This document shows, in pieces, positions 47,346 through 60,300 of a stretch of DNA of 64,000 nucleotides. This DNA comes from Ulota crispa (taxonomy: Eukaryota > Streptophyta > Bryopsida > Orthotrichales > Orthotrichaceae), in NCBI GenBank assembly GCA_963920765.1, contig OY987249.1:5128188-5192187 (forward strand). Reading direction: 5' to 3'. The position numbers and the translations under genes were made by a program. Below the pieces are notes generated by a model that was not told where the DNA came from, made no database searches, and saw only the letters and a list, made by a program, of their open reading frames with translations. Numbering within the stretch: the first letter of the stretch is position 1; the number at the start of each line of letters is the position of its first letter.

Positions 47346-50157
47346 ATGAGGGCTGTGGTGCAGCGGGTGACATCTGCGCGCATCGAGGTTTGTTTTCTTG
47401 TCCACTCTGGCACTCCCGCAGCTCCCTTTTAACAAATTCTTGCCCGCATTGAACTGCTTTACAATAGCAAAGATTACAACTTGTGGAGAACTATCATTTG
47501 GAGAGTTAGACAACATCCGATTTGCATTCAAACGAGAGAGGCCTTCGACCGGATGATGCTATATTTTGTGAGCATAAACCGGTGAGCCAAGATTCTGTGA
47601 GACTCTGAGATCAAAATCAATGAAAAATCTTTAAAAATGCCAACTTTTTAAGCGGTAAAAGTTTAAAATGCACAATTACAGGACCCTATGTATACTGTCA
47701 TAAGTGAAATTTAGTATTCTGATAAAAAAAATCCAACCTCATAGCTCACAGATCCCAGCTCATGGTATAGCATTTCTGGTCTTTGACTGCATGCATTTTA
47801 TAGAGATTGCAAAGGAAGATGCAATCATGGATATCTTACATTGCATTTGCACCGTCTTTCTTAGATTTCCTACTAAAATCAATAAACCTCGGCTTTCCAA
47901 TATCCACAGGCCTTCATATTTGAAATTAGGGTTTATGGGTGTTGGAATGACAGGTGGATGGTAAGACAGTATCAGAAATTGGGCATGGGCTGCTGGTACT
48001 TGTGGGTCTTCTCGACTCCGACGCCGATGTAGACTCGGAGTACATGTTCGTCTCGTTCTCGGTCACTTCTCTACTATTATTGCTTAAGGATTTAAGGATT
48101 TCATTTTAGGGTTTGTCATTGTTTGCAACTACTTATTTGCAACTACCTGTACGTATGCTATGCTAGTAGTATAAGAAGGCTTGGGATTGAAATATAGGCT
48201 GCTTTCAAGAAGTTTGGATTGAGGGCTAATAGATGGTTCAACTAAATAGTTGGATAGATGATTGGATTTCTCTAACTACATGTGTTCAAGTGCTTGGAAG
48301 TACTTATAATTTATAGAAAGATGCACCTTGTTGAGAGTTTTTCATTTCTATATAGATCTCAAAACGTGCTATTTTTAGATACCACGCCTTCCTACCACAG
48401 AACATTGTTTGAATGTTGATGATCAGAGAATCCTTGTGTCCATGAGTGAGACATTCTTTGCAAAGTTAGCATCTAATTTTGATGTTTTGGAAAGTCTCCA
48501 GCTGCCGCAAGATCCTCAACATGCGTCTCTTTCAAAACGAGAAGACCTGCAAACCCTGGGACCAGAACGTGAGGCTCCTCGACTTTGGGCTTGGTCACTC
48601 TGAGATTTAGGTCTTTTCTTTTCTTCTTGCTTCTTTCGCATATCCAGTCTACCCATGTAGTAAACCCTAATTGAGCGGCAGTATTATCCAATTTTCTCTT
48701 GTGTTCGCTTAATTGTTGTCATACTAATTTTCCGATTTTATATTGCAATGCAGGTGATGCAAAAGAACTTTGAAGTCTTGCTTGGTAAAATTCTCTCCAC
48801 TTCAATTTTGCATTTTTTAGCTTGAAAATGTTCCTGGTATTGAGCCTCTGCGCACTGCCTGAACCTGATGAAATCCGGCTTCAGGTGGGCAAGTTGTCGC
48901 ATATAGATTATCTAATAAAACAAGAATTAATCTCTTCAGCAGTAATTGATTTGTGAACACCACTTTCATATTCTTTTGAAGATTATTGAACTCTTGGATT
49001 TTGGAGGTTTTGCACCAAAAACCACAAGTAAATCTTCCAATAACTAAAGAAGACCTAGTGAAGCCTACAACTGAGAGTTAATTCAGAAGAAGGGATAAGA
49101 CGAATTGCGTACATCTTTTATAGGCCTTTTGGGTGCTATTTTTGGAAACTCAGGGAGTTCACTCTCACGCATATTTTTTAACTCAGAGGTGGTATACAAT
49201 GCAGTCAGTCAATTCACTTTGTACGGCGTGTTGAAAGGCAACAAACCGGATTTTCATGTTGCCATGCCCCCACAGCTTGCCAAGCCATTTTACGAGTCTC
49301 TTGTGCAGAGAGTGCGCCGAGCTTACAAGCCTGATGCTGTCAAAGGTACAACCAAACTCACTATCCCAGTGCCTCCAGAATGTTCTACAATCTCCCCATA
49401 GTAAGCATTGCATGAGAAATTGTTACATTGTGGTAATTTTTTTAGATCTCAAGCAGATTTGGCTCTTGTTACTTAAATATTCTCTTCTGCACAGCTCTAT
49501 ATGTCAAAAATAAGTACAAGTGACGTAAATAATATCCTCTATTTTACTTCGTGTACAATACTCAACTAATTATGGACAATCCACAGTTCAAAAGTAAGTT
49601 TTGCCAAAATATGTGGCCCTCCATGGAAAGATCCCTTGATAGGGAGATACGTAAGTCCATGCTTGAAGAGTTTTTAGTTTTACAGGATGTGCATGACATT
49701 GGAGTATCTCCCAATCACCAAAGCTGGCCCCATGTATGCGTAGTAGTCTGTCAAATCTAGAACGAGTTAAATATGACATACCGGTAATTGCAGTATATGA
49801 TTTTTTTCTTATTTTTGTCTTTATTTTACGTATGTTTGAGTACTTGATCTGTTTAGTTAGCAAGTCAGGGTCTCATTGCAGTGGTTGTTGTACTCTTGCA
49901 GACGGAGTTTTTGGGGCAATGATGCAGGTTTCCTCTCAACAGAAAGCTTTTAAAGATCTCTCACTTTTTTTCCAGCAAAATTGCAATGTGCGACTGATTG
50001 GAAAAGAGACCATGCAAAGTGATGGGTTTGTAAGAAGGGGCTGTTGCTTGCTGTGCAGGTACACCTGATAAACGATGGTCCCGTTACCATGAACCTCGAT
50101 TCTCGCAGAGTTTCCACTTCTGAATCCAACGTTTCAGATGACTCTTTGAAAATGTGA
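47346..50157 (+). CDS. DTD: D-aminoacyl-tRNA deacylase (DTD family), seven exons, 165 aa
   Basis: Exons: 47346-47387, 47954-48045, 48502-48568, 48754-48784, 49205-49345, 49902-49927 and 50059-50157. All are bounded by AG and GT and keep frame, giving 498 nt with stop. The protein starts MRAVVQRVTSARIEV and includes GLLVLVGLLDSD and CRKILNMRLF. The active-site motif SQFTLYG comes at about residues 79-85, and the chirality-checking Gly-cisPro motif NDGPVTM lies near the end. The enzyme hydrolyses D-amino acids (and Gly) from mis-charged tRNA, probably in the cytosol. The length is close to the family norm of about 145-150 plus a short Ser-rich tail (about 20 residues) that is usual in eukaryotic homologues. 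It is intact, and the motif set leaves little doubt. It is unrelated to the archaeal-type DTD2/GEK1 also found in plants. Confidence 0.93.
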
Positions 50158-53100
50158 GTCTTGGGGCGGGTCATGATGGTCAGTTGCTACTCTTTACTGT
50201 AAATTTCATTGATATTGTCAAGCTCCTTACGTTTGCACATTCAGTAGTATTAGTAGGGGCTTCGAAGTTTGGAATTTTTTTTATCACCAAAGAACACGTG
50301 CGCAATCTATGCACAAATATTTATTATGATAAAACCAAAAAAAAATGTTGCGGAAATTCAATTTCACCATAAAAGTTGATGTTTTGGACCCCGAGGCAAT
50401 AAACATGTCATCATAGTTAGGCATGTTTAGTATTCCTCACTGAGAAATCTCGCTTGTATGAGGTTTGGCAAGCACTTTCTCTTAGAATATGTGGACAATA
50501 AATTCATGTTCTTGAGGTGATTAGCATTAGGTTTTTCAATGATAAAATTTGCATTATATAAGGTTTTTCCTTTTTATCTTAACTTAGAACTCTCATACTT
50601 GTTGGGTACTATTCACATGAAATGGTCGTATGATGGTCCTATGCACATGACACACTCTCTAATCTGAACTTGTAGCAGTACATTGAAAAGAGTTCTTTAA
50701 ACTTGTCACATTCTCAACCAAACATTAATCTTGGGGAAGTCTCAATGTGACTCTTGCTAACATTTTGGCGGTGGTCCCCAAGAAATTTTCTCATTTTTTT
50801 TGCACAACTTAACCGCAAAGATTATTGTGTGCAGATCACCTGAAAAAAGTGCTGTTTCGAAGCAAGAAAGGGTTAACTCTCATAAGGTATCACAGGCAAC
50901 GGTATCCCTGAAAGTTCATAGTTTTGGTGCTAGAATCGGTGTCAGGAAAGGGTTCACCATCTCTCCTGTCTTTCCCCGTATGCCTCTTAAGGGTTGTTCA
51001 AATTATTCTTTGTGTGGCATATTGAAATCAATAGCTTGATCCACCCATGAAACCAGAGGTGGTATAATCACATTCTAGATCCTACTCCTGTTCCATTTGG
51101 AAATTCATAATGAATTTTCTTTGTTGCTCTCTCACAAAATGTATATTTTCACATTTTAGAGGTGGAGAATCTACGCAAATATTCTTTATATGACACGTTT
51201 AACTATTTATGAACTAATGTAATTATGGATTTGTTGTGTTCCTAAACTTTTGAGATTTTTCTATATTTTGTATATATTTTGTCTAAAGTTTTGTATGCCT
51301 TATGACTTGGACATATCTCTTGATGTTTGATTTGCAAACTAGAGCAATTTGAGGTTACAGTACTACTTTTGGACTTTGATTAGTTCATATTTAGTTAAAT
51401 GTGGCATTTATATTTGGATTGGTTTAGTTACCTAAATTAATGCTTATACGAAAAACAAACAAAAAACAAAAAACAAAAAAAACTTTATATGTTAGGGAGT
51501 TTTTATCAACAAAGAAGTATGTGATTTGACAAATACTTTATTTTGACATGAACTTTGTTGTGGAAATCAAATTGCATAACTTAGCTTAATGTTTTAGATT
51601 CTTGGGGCAAGAACATGCCATCCTGATTATGCTTATTTAGAGATCCTCCCTCTTAGTGATCTTGCTTGTTATAACACCAAGCAAATGTTGTCATGTACTT
51701 TCCCTCACCTACCATAGATAGCAAAAAGTAGGTAATAAAACCAAGTGATTTTATTGAAATCACCTAATAAGCAATAAGGTTTCCTTGATATAATTTGCAT
51801 GATATTTGGTTTTTTTCTCCATACCTTGAAACCCTTTGTTACCTACTACAACACCTCAATGCCATTTTTAACTAAATCTAGCTAATCATGTAAGTTTCGA
51901 CTTCATTCCCAAGACATAAGGAAGTCTTCCAATGTTGAGTTGCATAAATCTCTCTATGTTTAAACAAATTTCCTAATGTCTTGTATAAAGGATATCTTCT
52001 AGCTTGACCCTATATAGGAACCAATATGTTTCTTCTCCAATGAAATTCTTTTGTTCTCATGTAATAACAAGGTCATTTGACCTCACCAGAATTGGATGCA
52101 CCATGATGGTAAGCACCTTATCAAGGCCTAGGTTTGAACTCATGATCACCTCATGGCTGTAACAAGGCCAAGGGCATTGTATGAGAAAACAATGAGCTAT
52201 GGAGACTTTTAATGAAAAAGGAAGCAACTAATGCATGAACCTTCCAAAATGATTTACTTGGCACCACAAAAATTACATTTTCCTTGCTCAGAGCAATATC
52301 TTCACGTACATCATTTTCTTTTGCAAAATTAAGTAAAATAATCAATGATGAAGAATCTACTTATTTTTGCAAACATGGAAACTTGTCATTGATTGAATGT
52401 TAAATTACCTAAACAAGTAATCAACGTTGAAAACAAAAAATAATTATGTTTCTGGTTTTTGAGGTCAATTGCAGATGCTCTACATTGAATATTGCATTTA
52501 CATTGCCTTGACAATTAGGTCGTCTTACCTTGGAAAGTTACCTCATGACTCATTGTTTGGCCACTTGGAAACACATGCAACTCTCTAGATTTAGAATTTC
52601 ACATGGCTTACGTTGTGAAAGTTGATAATTTGTTTTTTTGGAGCATCATTAATGTTGCTAGGCCCATTAAATTTTGTTTATTGCGGTAATTATTGATGAA
52701 AGTTAATGTAGCAGCAGTAAGTATTTATACATTGTAAATTGTCAAGATATTATTCTAAAGGACAACCTAAATGCAGCATTCATTGTAAGGGCATCCCCAA
52801 TCTAGCCATGACCAAGGCACCCTACATGTTGTCAGACCATGTCTAACTGCGGGGTAGTGAAAGGGCAAGGGCACTTGCTAGCTTGCCAGCCCTAATGCAA
52901 AAGAGGCTTCTAACACTCAAGAAACACAGCTGTTCATTTTTTATGCATTTTCTAGTGGAAATTTATTGTACTAAGTATTTTATGTGCAGAGATTCATGCC
53001 AAAAACATTGTATATTGGCGTCATGGTATGCTCAGAAAATCACAAACTTTGATAAATTATTCAAGACTCTCTAAAACGTGCTAAAATGCTAAAATGCAGG

Positions 53101-54602
53101 AGCAAAGTTCTTATGTGGGGAGGCTTACAAAATGCAGCTGCAAAAAACAGCTGCTAGAGACCGATTTAACACTCTTTTACCACCTTTCCCGTGCCTAGGT
53201 CACTGCTGGATTGGGGATGCTCCTAGTAACTCAGAAAATGCAAATTATACTGAGCACAACTTCTCACATCTTTTTGTTTTGCCTGGTACATTTTTTTTCT
53301 CACTTGCCGACTCATTCCTTGTGCACTTCATTTAATGTCGCCCACAAATATCGGGTTCCTCGGTGTAACTTTGATTGTACATGGGGGTACTTGTCGCAAC
53401 ATGCAACAAACGTACCCATGAAGACCAATCACAATCCGACACATGGCCTGCAACTAAGTTAGTAACTCTAGGAAGTGGCAGAAGGGGACGTAGCTCCAGT
53501 ACTGCAAAGTGAGAATGTCCTACCAAAGTGTCTGAGCTAGTGAGCTGGAGATGAAAATTCACGTCCAGTTCCAAGTACGCCCTACTCCCGAGGTCACCAC
53601 TCACCAGTCACTACTCGCCACAGACCACAACACCGGCTGCCCCTGATCATGTCAAGCAGTGCCTTTGCCATGATTTTCCATTATGGTTGGGAGTTGGGAA
53701 CTTGGGACAACTCAGAGCAGTGACTGTCCACTCCCCCCCTCTTTGGGCAAGGTCATGCTACTACAATTTATGACCAATTTTTATTAAAAAATTTCAAAGG
53801 TAGAGTTTTGCAAGAGTTACGTGAGAAAAAAACATTTATTAAATTCTAATTTATAATTCAAAAATTATAAGGATAAACATGTGAATTTTAGTTGGAGGGG
53901 TAGCTTGGGCATGCCATTTTTGTTGACTTCTCCCAAAGAGAACCAATGAAGGGATGACACTTCATTGGAATCTATCCCAAGCAATAATGTACTAATTAAA
54001 TAAATACATTATTGTATTTGATAAATCCATTAACTTTTGAATTGCAATAGCTACTAGAGGTTTGGTTTTTTTTTCCAATTTCCTTTTTTGTGATTGTTAA
54101 TAAAGCTAAACTCTTCCAATTCACCACTTGGATTTTCAGTTTTTAATATATCTGTAGAAAACTTGGTTGGCCAAAAATCTCAGTGTAGTGTGAATTTCAA
54201 GCACATATTTGCAATGCAAGGCCATGGAGATTGGAGGGTGTGTTCCATGTCTAGTTTGGTCACAGAAACTTGTAGAATTATGCCTAACATGGTTTAGGGC
54301 ATGTCGGACAAATCTCTTCAACACCTATAGTGAAAAAATTGATCACCACATGTGGTTGAAGGAACATGAAAATTTTGGGCAGTGGTAAAAAAAACTTCAT
54401 GTACTTCCTTCAAATGATCATATCTTTCAATATGTACAGTCAAACTTCACAAAACTTTCATGGTATTTTCTTGAATGAGTCTACTATAAGATTTTTTGGT
54501 TAGATTTAAACTTCTTTTTTTAAATTTGTTTTTGGGATCAAATCACTAGAAATGACATTTTTGAGTATTTTCTAAGCAAAAATGTGCTTGGTCCTTTAAA
54601 GG
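50158..54602. other. Intergenic, no supported gene
   Basis: 3' flank of the deacylase gene, then AT-rich spacer. A somewhat GC-richer stretch near 53330-53750 has no conserved frame. GGTCCTTTAAAGGTTAA at 54590-54606 is a terminus of the TTAA family whose partner end was not found. Confidence 0.45.
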
Positions 54603-54830
54603 TTAAACAACCATAGGAAATAGTATTTATGCTACCATAAAGTTGGCATTTGCTACCAACAAGAAATTTTAATTTGAGATTTTAAATAGCTCACTAGAAT
54701 TGCATTGATCTATTCTCCAACTTTTTTGTTGATCTAAAATGAAGTAAAAGTGTCAAATACAGAAAAAACTATTTTGTGTTGTATTGGTCACAATGGCACA
54801 CTCAGATGTTTAAGGGTTAAGGGCACATTT
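54603..54830. mobile_element. Short TTAA-flanked MITE, ~230-bp family
   Basis: TTAA at 54603-54606 and at 54827-54830 bracket the dispersed repeat with 'catttgctaccaac' and 'gcattgatctattctccaactttttt'. It is homologous to 63162-63400, to the 57110-57350 copy (reverse) and to about 1700-1930. Confidence 0.7.
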
Positions 54831-55198
54831 TGAAAGTAATCACAGATAGCAGCACAATTATAATCCCACTGTAGTGTTATTTGTTGTTGTTCAATACCTA
54901 TCTATTGTCTAATAAGCTTTTGGACATATAACGTTTGCTTTTAGAGTGGCAAAAACCAGTGTAAGAAAAAATCAAGTGTGACATAGGAAGTACAACAAAA
55001 AGTGACATAAAGTTGACACATGTGAATATAAATACCCATGAAAGGTTCTTAGTGCCTAGTTCTATGGGGGCAAGACGATAGTTGGACACCAGGTCCTATA
55101 TTTTTATGATGGTGGGATCAAAACTAAACTCCTCTAATGTTTATCTCTTTCGTTTGAGCGATGTACAATGGATTGGAGGATACTCCTCGTAAAGCATA
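54831..55198. other. Intergenic, nothing recognised
   Basis: AT-rich spacer between two TTAA-type elements. Confidence 0.4.
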
Positions 55199-56120
55199 TT
55201 AACCCCTAAAGGACCAAGCAAAGTTTTTACCAAAAACTCTTCAAAACTGTCATTTTTAGAGCATCAACCAACTTTGAAAATAAAAACATTTTTATGCATA
55301 TGTGACTGTAGGATCTTGTAGAAGAATAGTTTTAGGAGATGTGGAAAAAAATTCAGAGTTTTTCACCACATGGACTAGAAGTTAGAATGGTTTGAATATT
55401 CAAAAACGTCTTGTGAAAAACCGGGTAGCTACCTTTCAAAAGGTGAAATTCCTAAGGAAAAAAGGTCATGTGGGTGGTACTTCTCTAAATTCCTTATTCC
55501 ACCTAGGTAAAGTACATGTCCAAAAAATTTCAAATCATTTGGAGTTGTATAACATATGGAAAAAAAATAGTAAGTAAAAAGAAGTAGAGAATGATTCAAA
55601 ACACTAAATTGTTAATAATTTAATTATGGAAATGAAAAATGCCAATCCCAATGGTCATAATGTTGCAATAAACAATCTACATCCTTTGGTTTTGTTTTTT
55701 TTCCAAAATGTTGAAAATTGAGTAAAATAAAGGACTTCAAAGTTTATTTTAGAGTAGAGAATCCATAATTGCCCGCAAACAAAAAATCCTCATAACTTTC
55801 ATCTTGTTGATTAAAATGGAATGGTTCAAAGCTTCCTACATTCACATAAATCACCTAAACCAATTTTAAAAAATTGTTTCTGAAAAAAGTGATTTATAAA
55901 AATTTGCCCAAGTTGCCCCTCAAACATAAAAAGCAACATATTAGGCCATAACTTTTTACTCATTATTCTAGATGTCATGAAATTTAGTGCATATGAAAGA
56001 TAAACCTCGTCCCCACATTCTATTAAAATTTCAGACTAAAATGTGAAAAGCTCCAATCACAGGTACCTGCCCAAAATTGCTATGTTTCTAAAAAAGGGGG
56101 CCTGGTCCTTTAGGGGTTAA
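55199..56120. mobile_element. TTAA-flanked non-autonomous element (~0.92 kb)
   Basis: TTAACCCCTAAAGGACCAAG at 55199 pairs with CTGGTCCTTTAGGGGTTAA ending at 56120. No transposase is present. Its right TTAA is the left TTAA of the next element. Confidence 0.85.
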
Positions 56121-56363
56121 CCCCTAAAGGATGTTATTGTATTGTACACACTCTCTTGTGTTGTATATGTATGAGGTATTTGGGTAGCATACAAATCCCA
56201 TTGGGATTGTGAATTTTAATCCAAGTCATGAACATACTACTAATCACCTAAGATTTTTTGGGGAATTTTTGGCATTTGTCATAAAGCCATTTCTTCAAGT
56301 ACTAAATGGTCCTTGTACTCATACAACCAACACTTTTGGTAAGCAACATCCTTTAGGGGTTAA
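56117..56363. mobile_element. Short TTAA-flanked MITE (247 bp) abutting the previous element
   Basis: TTAACCCCTAAAGGATG and CATCCTTTAGGGGTTAA are near-perfect inverted ends. It shares TTAA 56117-56120 with the 55199-56120 element, as expected if one element jumped into the target duplication of the other. Confidence 0.85.
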
Positions 56364-56438
56364 CTTTGAAGTTGGGCCTATTGTTGTAATTGCCCACTAC
56401 AATAGTGTGGTTCATGCTCACACATTTCAATACTACTA

Positions 56439-56850
56439 GTGTGGCCCTGTGATGCTGGCCCAATTTTCACCCTCCATCCCCCCATGCCCCTACACCATCT
56501 TCTCATGTCACTTGTGGTTAAACTAGTACTTTACCTTAATTAAACTTGTACTCGGCTTTCTTTTTAAGTGGACATATAAATTTTACTTTAGTTAAACTTG
56601 TACTCTACCATATTTTTACACAGAACTTGTTTTCGGCCGGTTAATAATTTTCTAAATCTTTTAATCCATAAAAAACTTTGAAATTCAATAACTTTCCCAT
56701 TGTATGCCCAAATGCCACCAAACCAAGCATGGGCACCTCTCCTTGCCAAGAGCTATCCAAAATACCAAGCGCGCAACATGAGGACACACGGTCTGGAAGA
56801 TCTCAATGTGACAAACATCCAAACAAACAACCTAATTTAAGGTATAGATT
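56439..56850 (+). repeat. 0.4-kb dispersed repeat, copy 1
   Basis: It runs from 'agtgtggccctgtgatgctggccc' to 'aaacaaacaacctaatttaaggtatag'. Two further copies lie in tandem at 62066-62463 and 62467-62868. There are no inverted ends and no open frame. Confidence 0.85.
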
Positions 56851-57109
56851 TTCCAAAATTGCATAAATCAATATTGCATACTATTTTCATGAAAATTGCA
56901 AAAAAGGCAGCAAGGGAACTAACATCACCTTTGTGGAAACATCCCACAATTTGGATTACCTATGAGTGCATTTAGTGAGATTATTCTTTACAACTATGTC
57001 TCTAGTCACTTTTCAAAAAAATGAACAAATGAAAAACAACTCTTTTTTCATCTTGAAAGTGTTTTTTGGTCATCCATCCAAGACAATGTCCACACCAACA
57101 TTGAAGGAT

Positions 57110-57350
57110 TAAACCTTAAATGTCAAGAAGGCCCTTTGCAACTAGTACAACATGGGATATTTTTCTTGTATTTGGAATGAATCCACACCTCTACTACATT
57201 TGAGATCAACAAAGAAATTGGAATGTAGATAAACAGAGTTCTAGTGAGCTATTTGAAATCCCAATTTAAAATTTCTTATTGGTAGCAAATGCCAAATATA
57301 CAACAATGTATCTACTATGCCCTAGGAAAGGGCTCCTTACCATATATGTG
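57110..57350 (-). repeat. ~230-bp TTAA-MITE repeat, reverse copy
   Basis: The complement of 57130-57310 matches the 54603-54830 and 63162-63400 copies ('tttctttgttgatctcaaatgtagtagaggtgtgg'). The ends are degraded. Confidence 0.65.
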
Positions 57351-58170
57351 TTTTCCCAAACACTAAACTAATGCTCCGCACTTATCAAAACAACTTCAAT
57401 TTGCCCGACTTCAATTTGAGGATTTTCTAGAAAAGTCAGTCAATTCCTCGTTCTCGAGTTTAGTTTACACATGGAAATGAGGGCACAATCTCCGACCTCC
57501 AATTCACCCTCTAACTCGGCCCATAGAGATGAGCCCATAAGAGATCCAAAGGATCAGCATGAAGAAGCAAACAATGGGCAAGCAGCGCTAAGTGACAAAT
57601 GAAGGGCAAACGACAAGCTCTGAACATAGAGAAGTGTGCAGCATTGTGAACAGTAAGCAACTGTAGCATTATTGTAGGAATGTCAGTGCGCGCTTATCCT
57701 GCGATTATTCTGGAAATTACTGTCGTTGCTTGTAAACTCCCTTAAAAATATATACATATATAAAACAACTGACACTATCATAACGCAAATGACCGAGCAT
57801 ATGTCAGCAAAGCTGTTATTTTCATTCCCAACACGGTGTACAATACAGAGGGGTTGGGGAGGTGGGGGAAGGGGCATCAGCATCGTCTCCTTTCAATGAG
57901 CTCCCATGGAGAAAAGCAAAGAATGGAGTAGTGGCTGCAAATTTTTGCAGACAATGGCGAGGCCAAGAGCTTTTGTGTCTCAGCCTGTGATGGCGCGCCC
58001 TCCCTCGAGTGGGAGCGAAATGGACTGCCACTCTCTCACTTCAGAAAGGAAAAATGGGATCAAATCATCTGAGCCTGCTCCACCGATTTACATACAAACA
58101 TCACCAGCTCTCTCTCTTTCTCTGTGTCTCTCTCTCTCGGATCGTAAATTCTGACACACAGGCACAAGCT
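57351..58170 (-). other. 3' flank of the KCS gene
   Basis: Probably includes the KCS 3' UTR near its stop codon; a CT-rich simple-sequence stretch lies at about 58105-58140. No separate gene is supported. Confidence 0.4.
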
Positions 58171-59739
58171 TCAACGAATGTGTTGAACTTCTTCCAGATG
58201 TTGAGGATACTCGTCAATACAATGCGCCCATGGTGACTGCTGCGAAGGCTTGATGTGCCGCAGAGCCTGCCACACAGCGCTGTTGCACTTGAACCCACTG
58301 CCGAACGCAATTTGCCAGACGCGGTGGCCGCGCCGCATGCGGCCCTTGGCTTCCATGTAGGCCAGTTCGTACCAAATAGAGGAGGAGGAGGTGTTGCCGA
58401 ATCTGTGGAGAGTCATGCGGGACGGCTCACAATGCTCAGGCGTCAGTTGCAAATTCTTCTCCAGCTCATCGATGACAGCGCGGCCACCGGCGTGGATGCA
58501 GAAGTGGTCGAAAGCTAGCTTGAAATCCGGAATGTAAGGCTTCACCTTCATGTTGAAGACTTGGCGAGCGACGAGCGTGCTAAAAAACAGCAGCTGCTCC
58601 GAGAGAGGGAGCACGAGAGGGCCCAGAGTGGTGATGTTCGCCTTGAGCGTCTCGCCGGCTATGGCCATGAGATCCTTGGACAGCGCCACGCCCATGTTGC
58701 CTTGCTCGTCCTGCTCTTGGTACACGCAGCTGTAGCACTTGTCGTCGGCGCCTTTGTGCGTCCTCACGACGTGGTTGAGCTTGTACTTGGCCCGGCGCCG
58801 GTCTTTCTGCTTGTTGGATAGCAAGATGGCGGCGCCGCCGACGCGGAAGAGGCAATTCGGGAGCAGCATGGAGCGGCGGTTGCCGAAGTACCAGTTCTGG
58901 GTGATGTTCTCGGTGCTGACGACGATGGCGTACGTGTTGCGGTGGACTTGCAGCATGTCTTTGGCGAGGTCGACGGCGATGACACCCGCGCTGCATCCCA
59001 TGCCGCCGAGGTTGTAGGTGCGGATGTTGCCACGCATGCGGTACTTGTTCACAATCATGCCGGATAAAGATGGCGTGGGGTTGAAGAGGGAGCAATTCAC
59101 CACGAGCACGCCGACGTCCTTGGGCTTGATCTTGGTCTTCTCGAAGAGATCGTCCAGGCATCCGAACATGACCTGCTCCGCTTCCTCCCGCGCGGCTTTC
59201 ATGTTGGGGCATGGCGGCAGCGCGTGCATCGCCTCGGGGAGATAAGTCCGCGACCCCAGCCCCGACCGCTCCAGAATCTTCTTCTGGAACTCCACGCTCT
59301 TCTCGTCGAAGAACCCCGACATGCGCGTGCGCTCCATGAACAGCTGCACTGGCACCTGCAGCTTCTCATCCGGCAGGTGGCACGTGAAGTCCACCAAGAA
59401 CACCGGCCGCGGGCGCGACATGAAGTACACCGTCGCCACGAACACCAGCAGCGCGGAGCACGTGATCACGCTCACCAAGTTGAACTGCAGATTGTCCCAC
59501 AGCTGGCGCAGATCGTCGGGCCCCATGCGCCCCGCTTCCAGCACGATGCCCAGCAACAGCGGAATGAAGAGCAGCGTGAACAGGTGCGTGATCAAGTAAT
59601 GGTACCCCAGCTTCACGTACTTCAAGTTCACCGACTGCAAAAAATCCGGCAGGCGACGCCGCGGGGTAATCTGCACCGTCACGCGCTCCTCATTCCCCAT
59701 CATCGCCGATCCCCCCCTGCTGCCTTCCATGGCCGCCAT
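58171..59739 (-). CDS. KCS: 3-ketoacyl-CoA synthase (fatty acid elongase condensing enzyme)
   Basis: One intact, intronless frame of 522 codons starting at ATG 59739. The enzyme condenses malonyl-CoA with long-chain acyl-CoA, the first and chain-length-setting step of very-long-chain fatty acid synthesis in the ER (cuticular wax, suberin, sphingolipids). Two membrane segments lie at about residues 48-66 and 85-107, followed by the FAE1/CUT1 thiolase-fold domain. The catalytic triad is visible: Cys249 in GGMGCSAG, His416 in CIHAGG and Asn449 in RFGNTSSSS. Other family blocks are [19 protein letters not shown] and [12 protein letters not shown]. Length fits plant KCS proteins (about 490-530). 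An internal Met at residue 4 is an alternative start. Exon GC content is well above the flanks, as for the other host genes here. Confidence 0.97.
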   Translation of the reverse strand: MAAMEGSRGGSAMMGNEERVTVQITPRRRLPDFLQSVNLKYVKLGYHYLITHLFTLLFIPLLLGIVLEAGRMGPDDLRQLWDNLQFNLVSVITCSALLVFVATVYFMSRPRPVFLVDFTCHLPDEKLQVPVQLFMERTRMSGFFDEKSVEFQKKILERSGLGSRTYLPEAMHALPPCPNMKAAREEAEQVMFGCLDDLFEKTKIKPKDVGVLVVNCSLFNPTPSLSGMIVNKYRMRGNIRTYNLGGMGCSAGVIAVDLAKDMLQVHRNTYAIVVSTENITQNWYFGNRRSMLLPNCLFRVGGAAILLSNKQKDRRRAKYKLNHVVRTHKGADDKCYSCVYQEQDEQGNMGVALSKDLMAIAGETLKANITTLGPLVLPLSEQLLFFSTLVARQVFNMKVKPYIPDFKLAFDHFCIHAGGRAVIDELEKNLQLTPEHCEPSRMTLHRFGNTSSSSIWYELAYMEAKGRMRRGHRVWQIAFGSGFKCNSAVWQALRHIKPSQQSPWAHCIDEYPQHLEEVQHIR

Positions 59740-60300
59740 GGTCGCCGTCTAGATTTCACTCCCTCACAGAATCTTCAACAACAACACCAACACCAACAAC
59801 AACAGCTACAACATCAACAACGTCAACAACACGCACAGAATGAGAGTGGCCAGAGCAAAGCACCGCAAGCATCGCTTGGCAATCTAGGGTTTCCCCAACA
59901 CCCAACGTCTCCAGAACATCTGCTGCTACAAACACTTCTCGGACTCCAGCGACTCCAGATCTGCTTCTCCGAACACCCCACCCCAGAAACCACTCCAGCG
60001 ACTCTAGATCTGCTTCTACTAAGTTAACACTCACTCCCAGCCACTCCACTCCACTCACTTCAGGGACTTGAAGGACTTGAGGGACTCTCTAAGCTTAGAA
60101 CAGAGAAGAGAGTTCGCAAGTGCCGTTTCGAAGAATGTGGGGGATGGGGTGGGTACGAAAACGACAGCCTTGGCTGCTGCTGGCTGCTCATATGAGTGTT
60201 TCTGGAGTGCTTTTTGAGCTTCTTTTTTGGGCAATCGCATATTCCGATGGCTGGTTCAGGTTATTTTTGTCCATGCAAAGTTGCAAACGTGCTCTGCCTC
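59740..60300 (-). promoter_or_regulatory. KCS: KCS 5' leader and promoter region
   Basis: Directly upstream of the start codon, 59770-59835 is a (CAA)n-like run on the plus strand, so the transcript leader would be GTT-rich. Up to about 60120 the plus strand is CT/CA-rich. No TATA box or binding site is claimed. Confidence 0.4.

Noticed and set aside
58580-60027. Long frames of 210 and 267 codons overlapping KCS
   Set aside because: Arg/His/Gln-rich shadows of the GC-rich KCS coding sequence and its CAA-rich leader in other frames.
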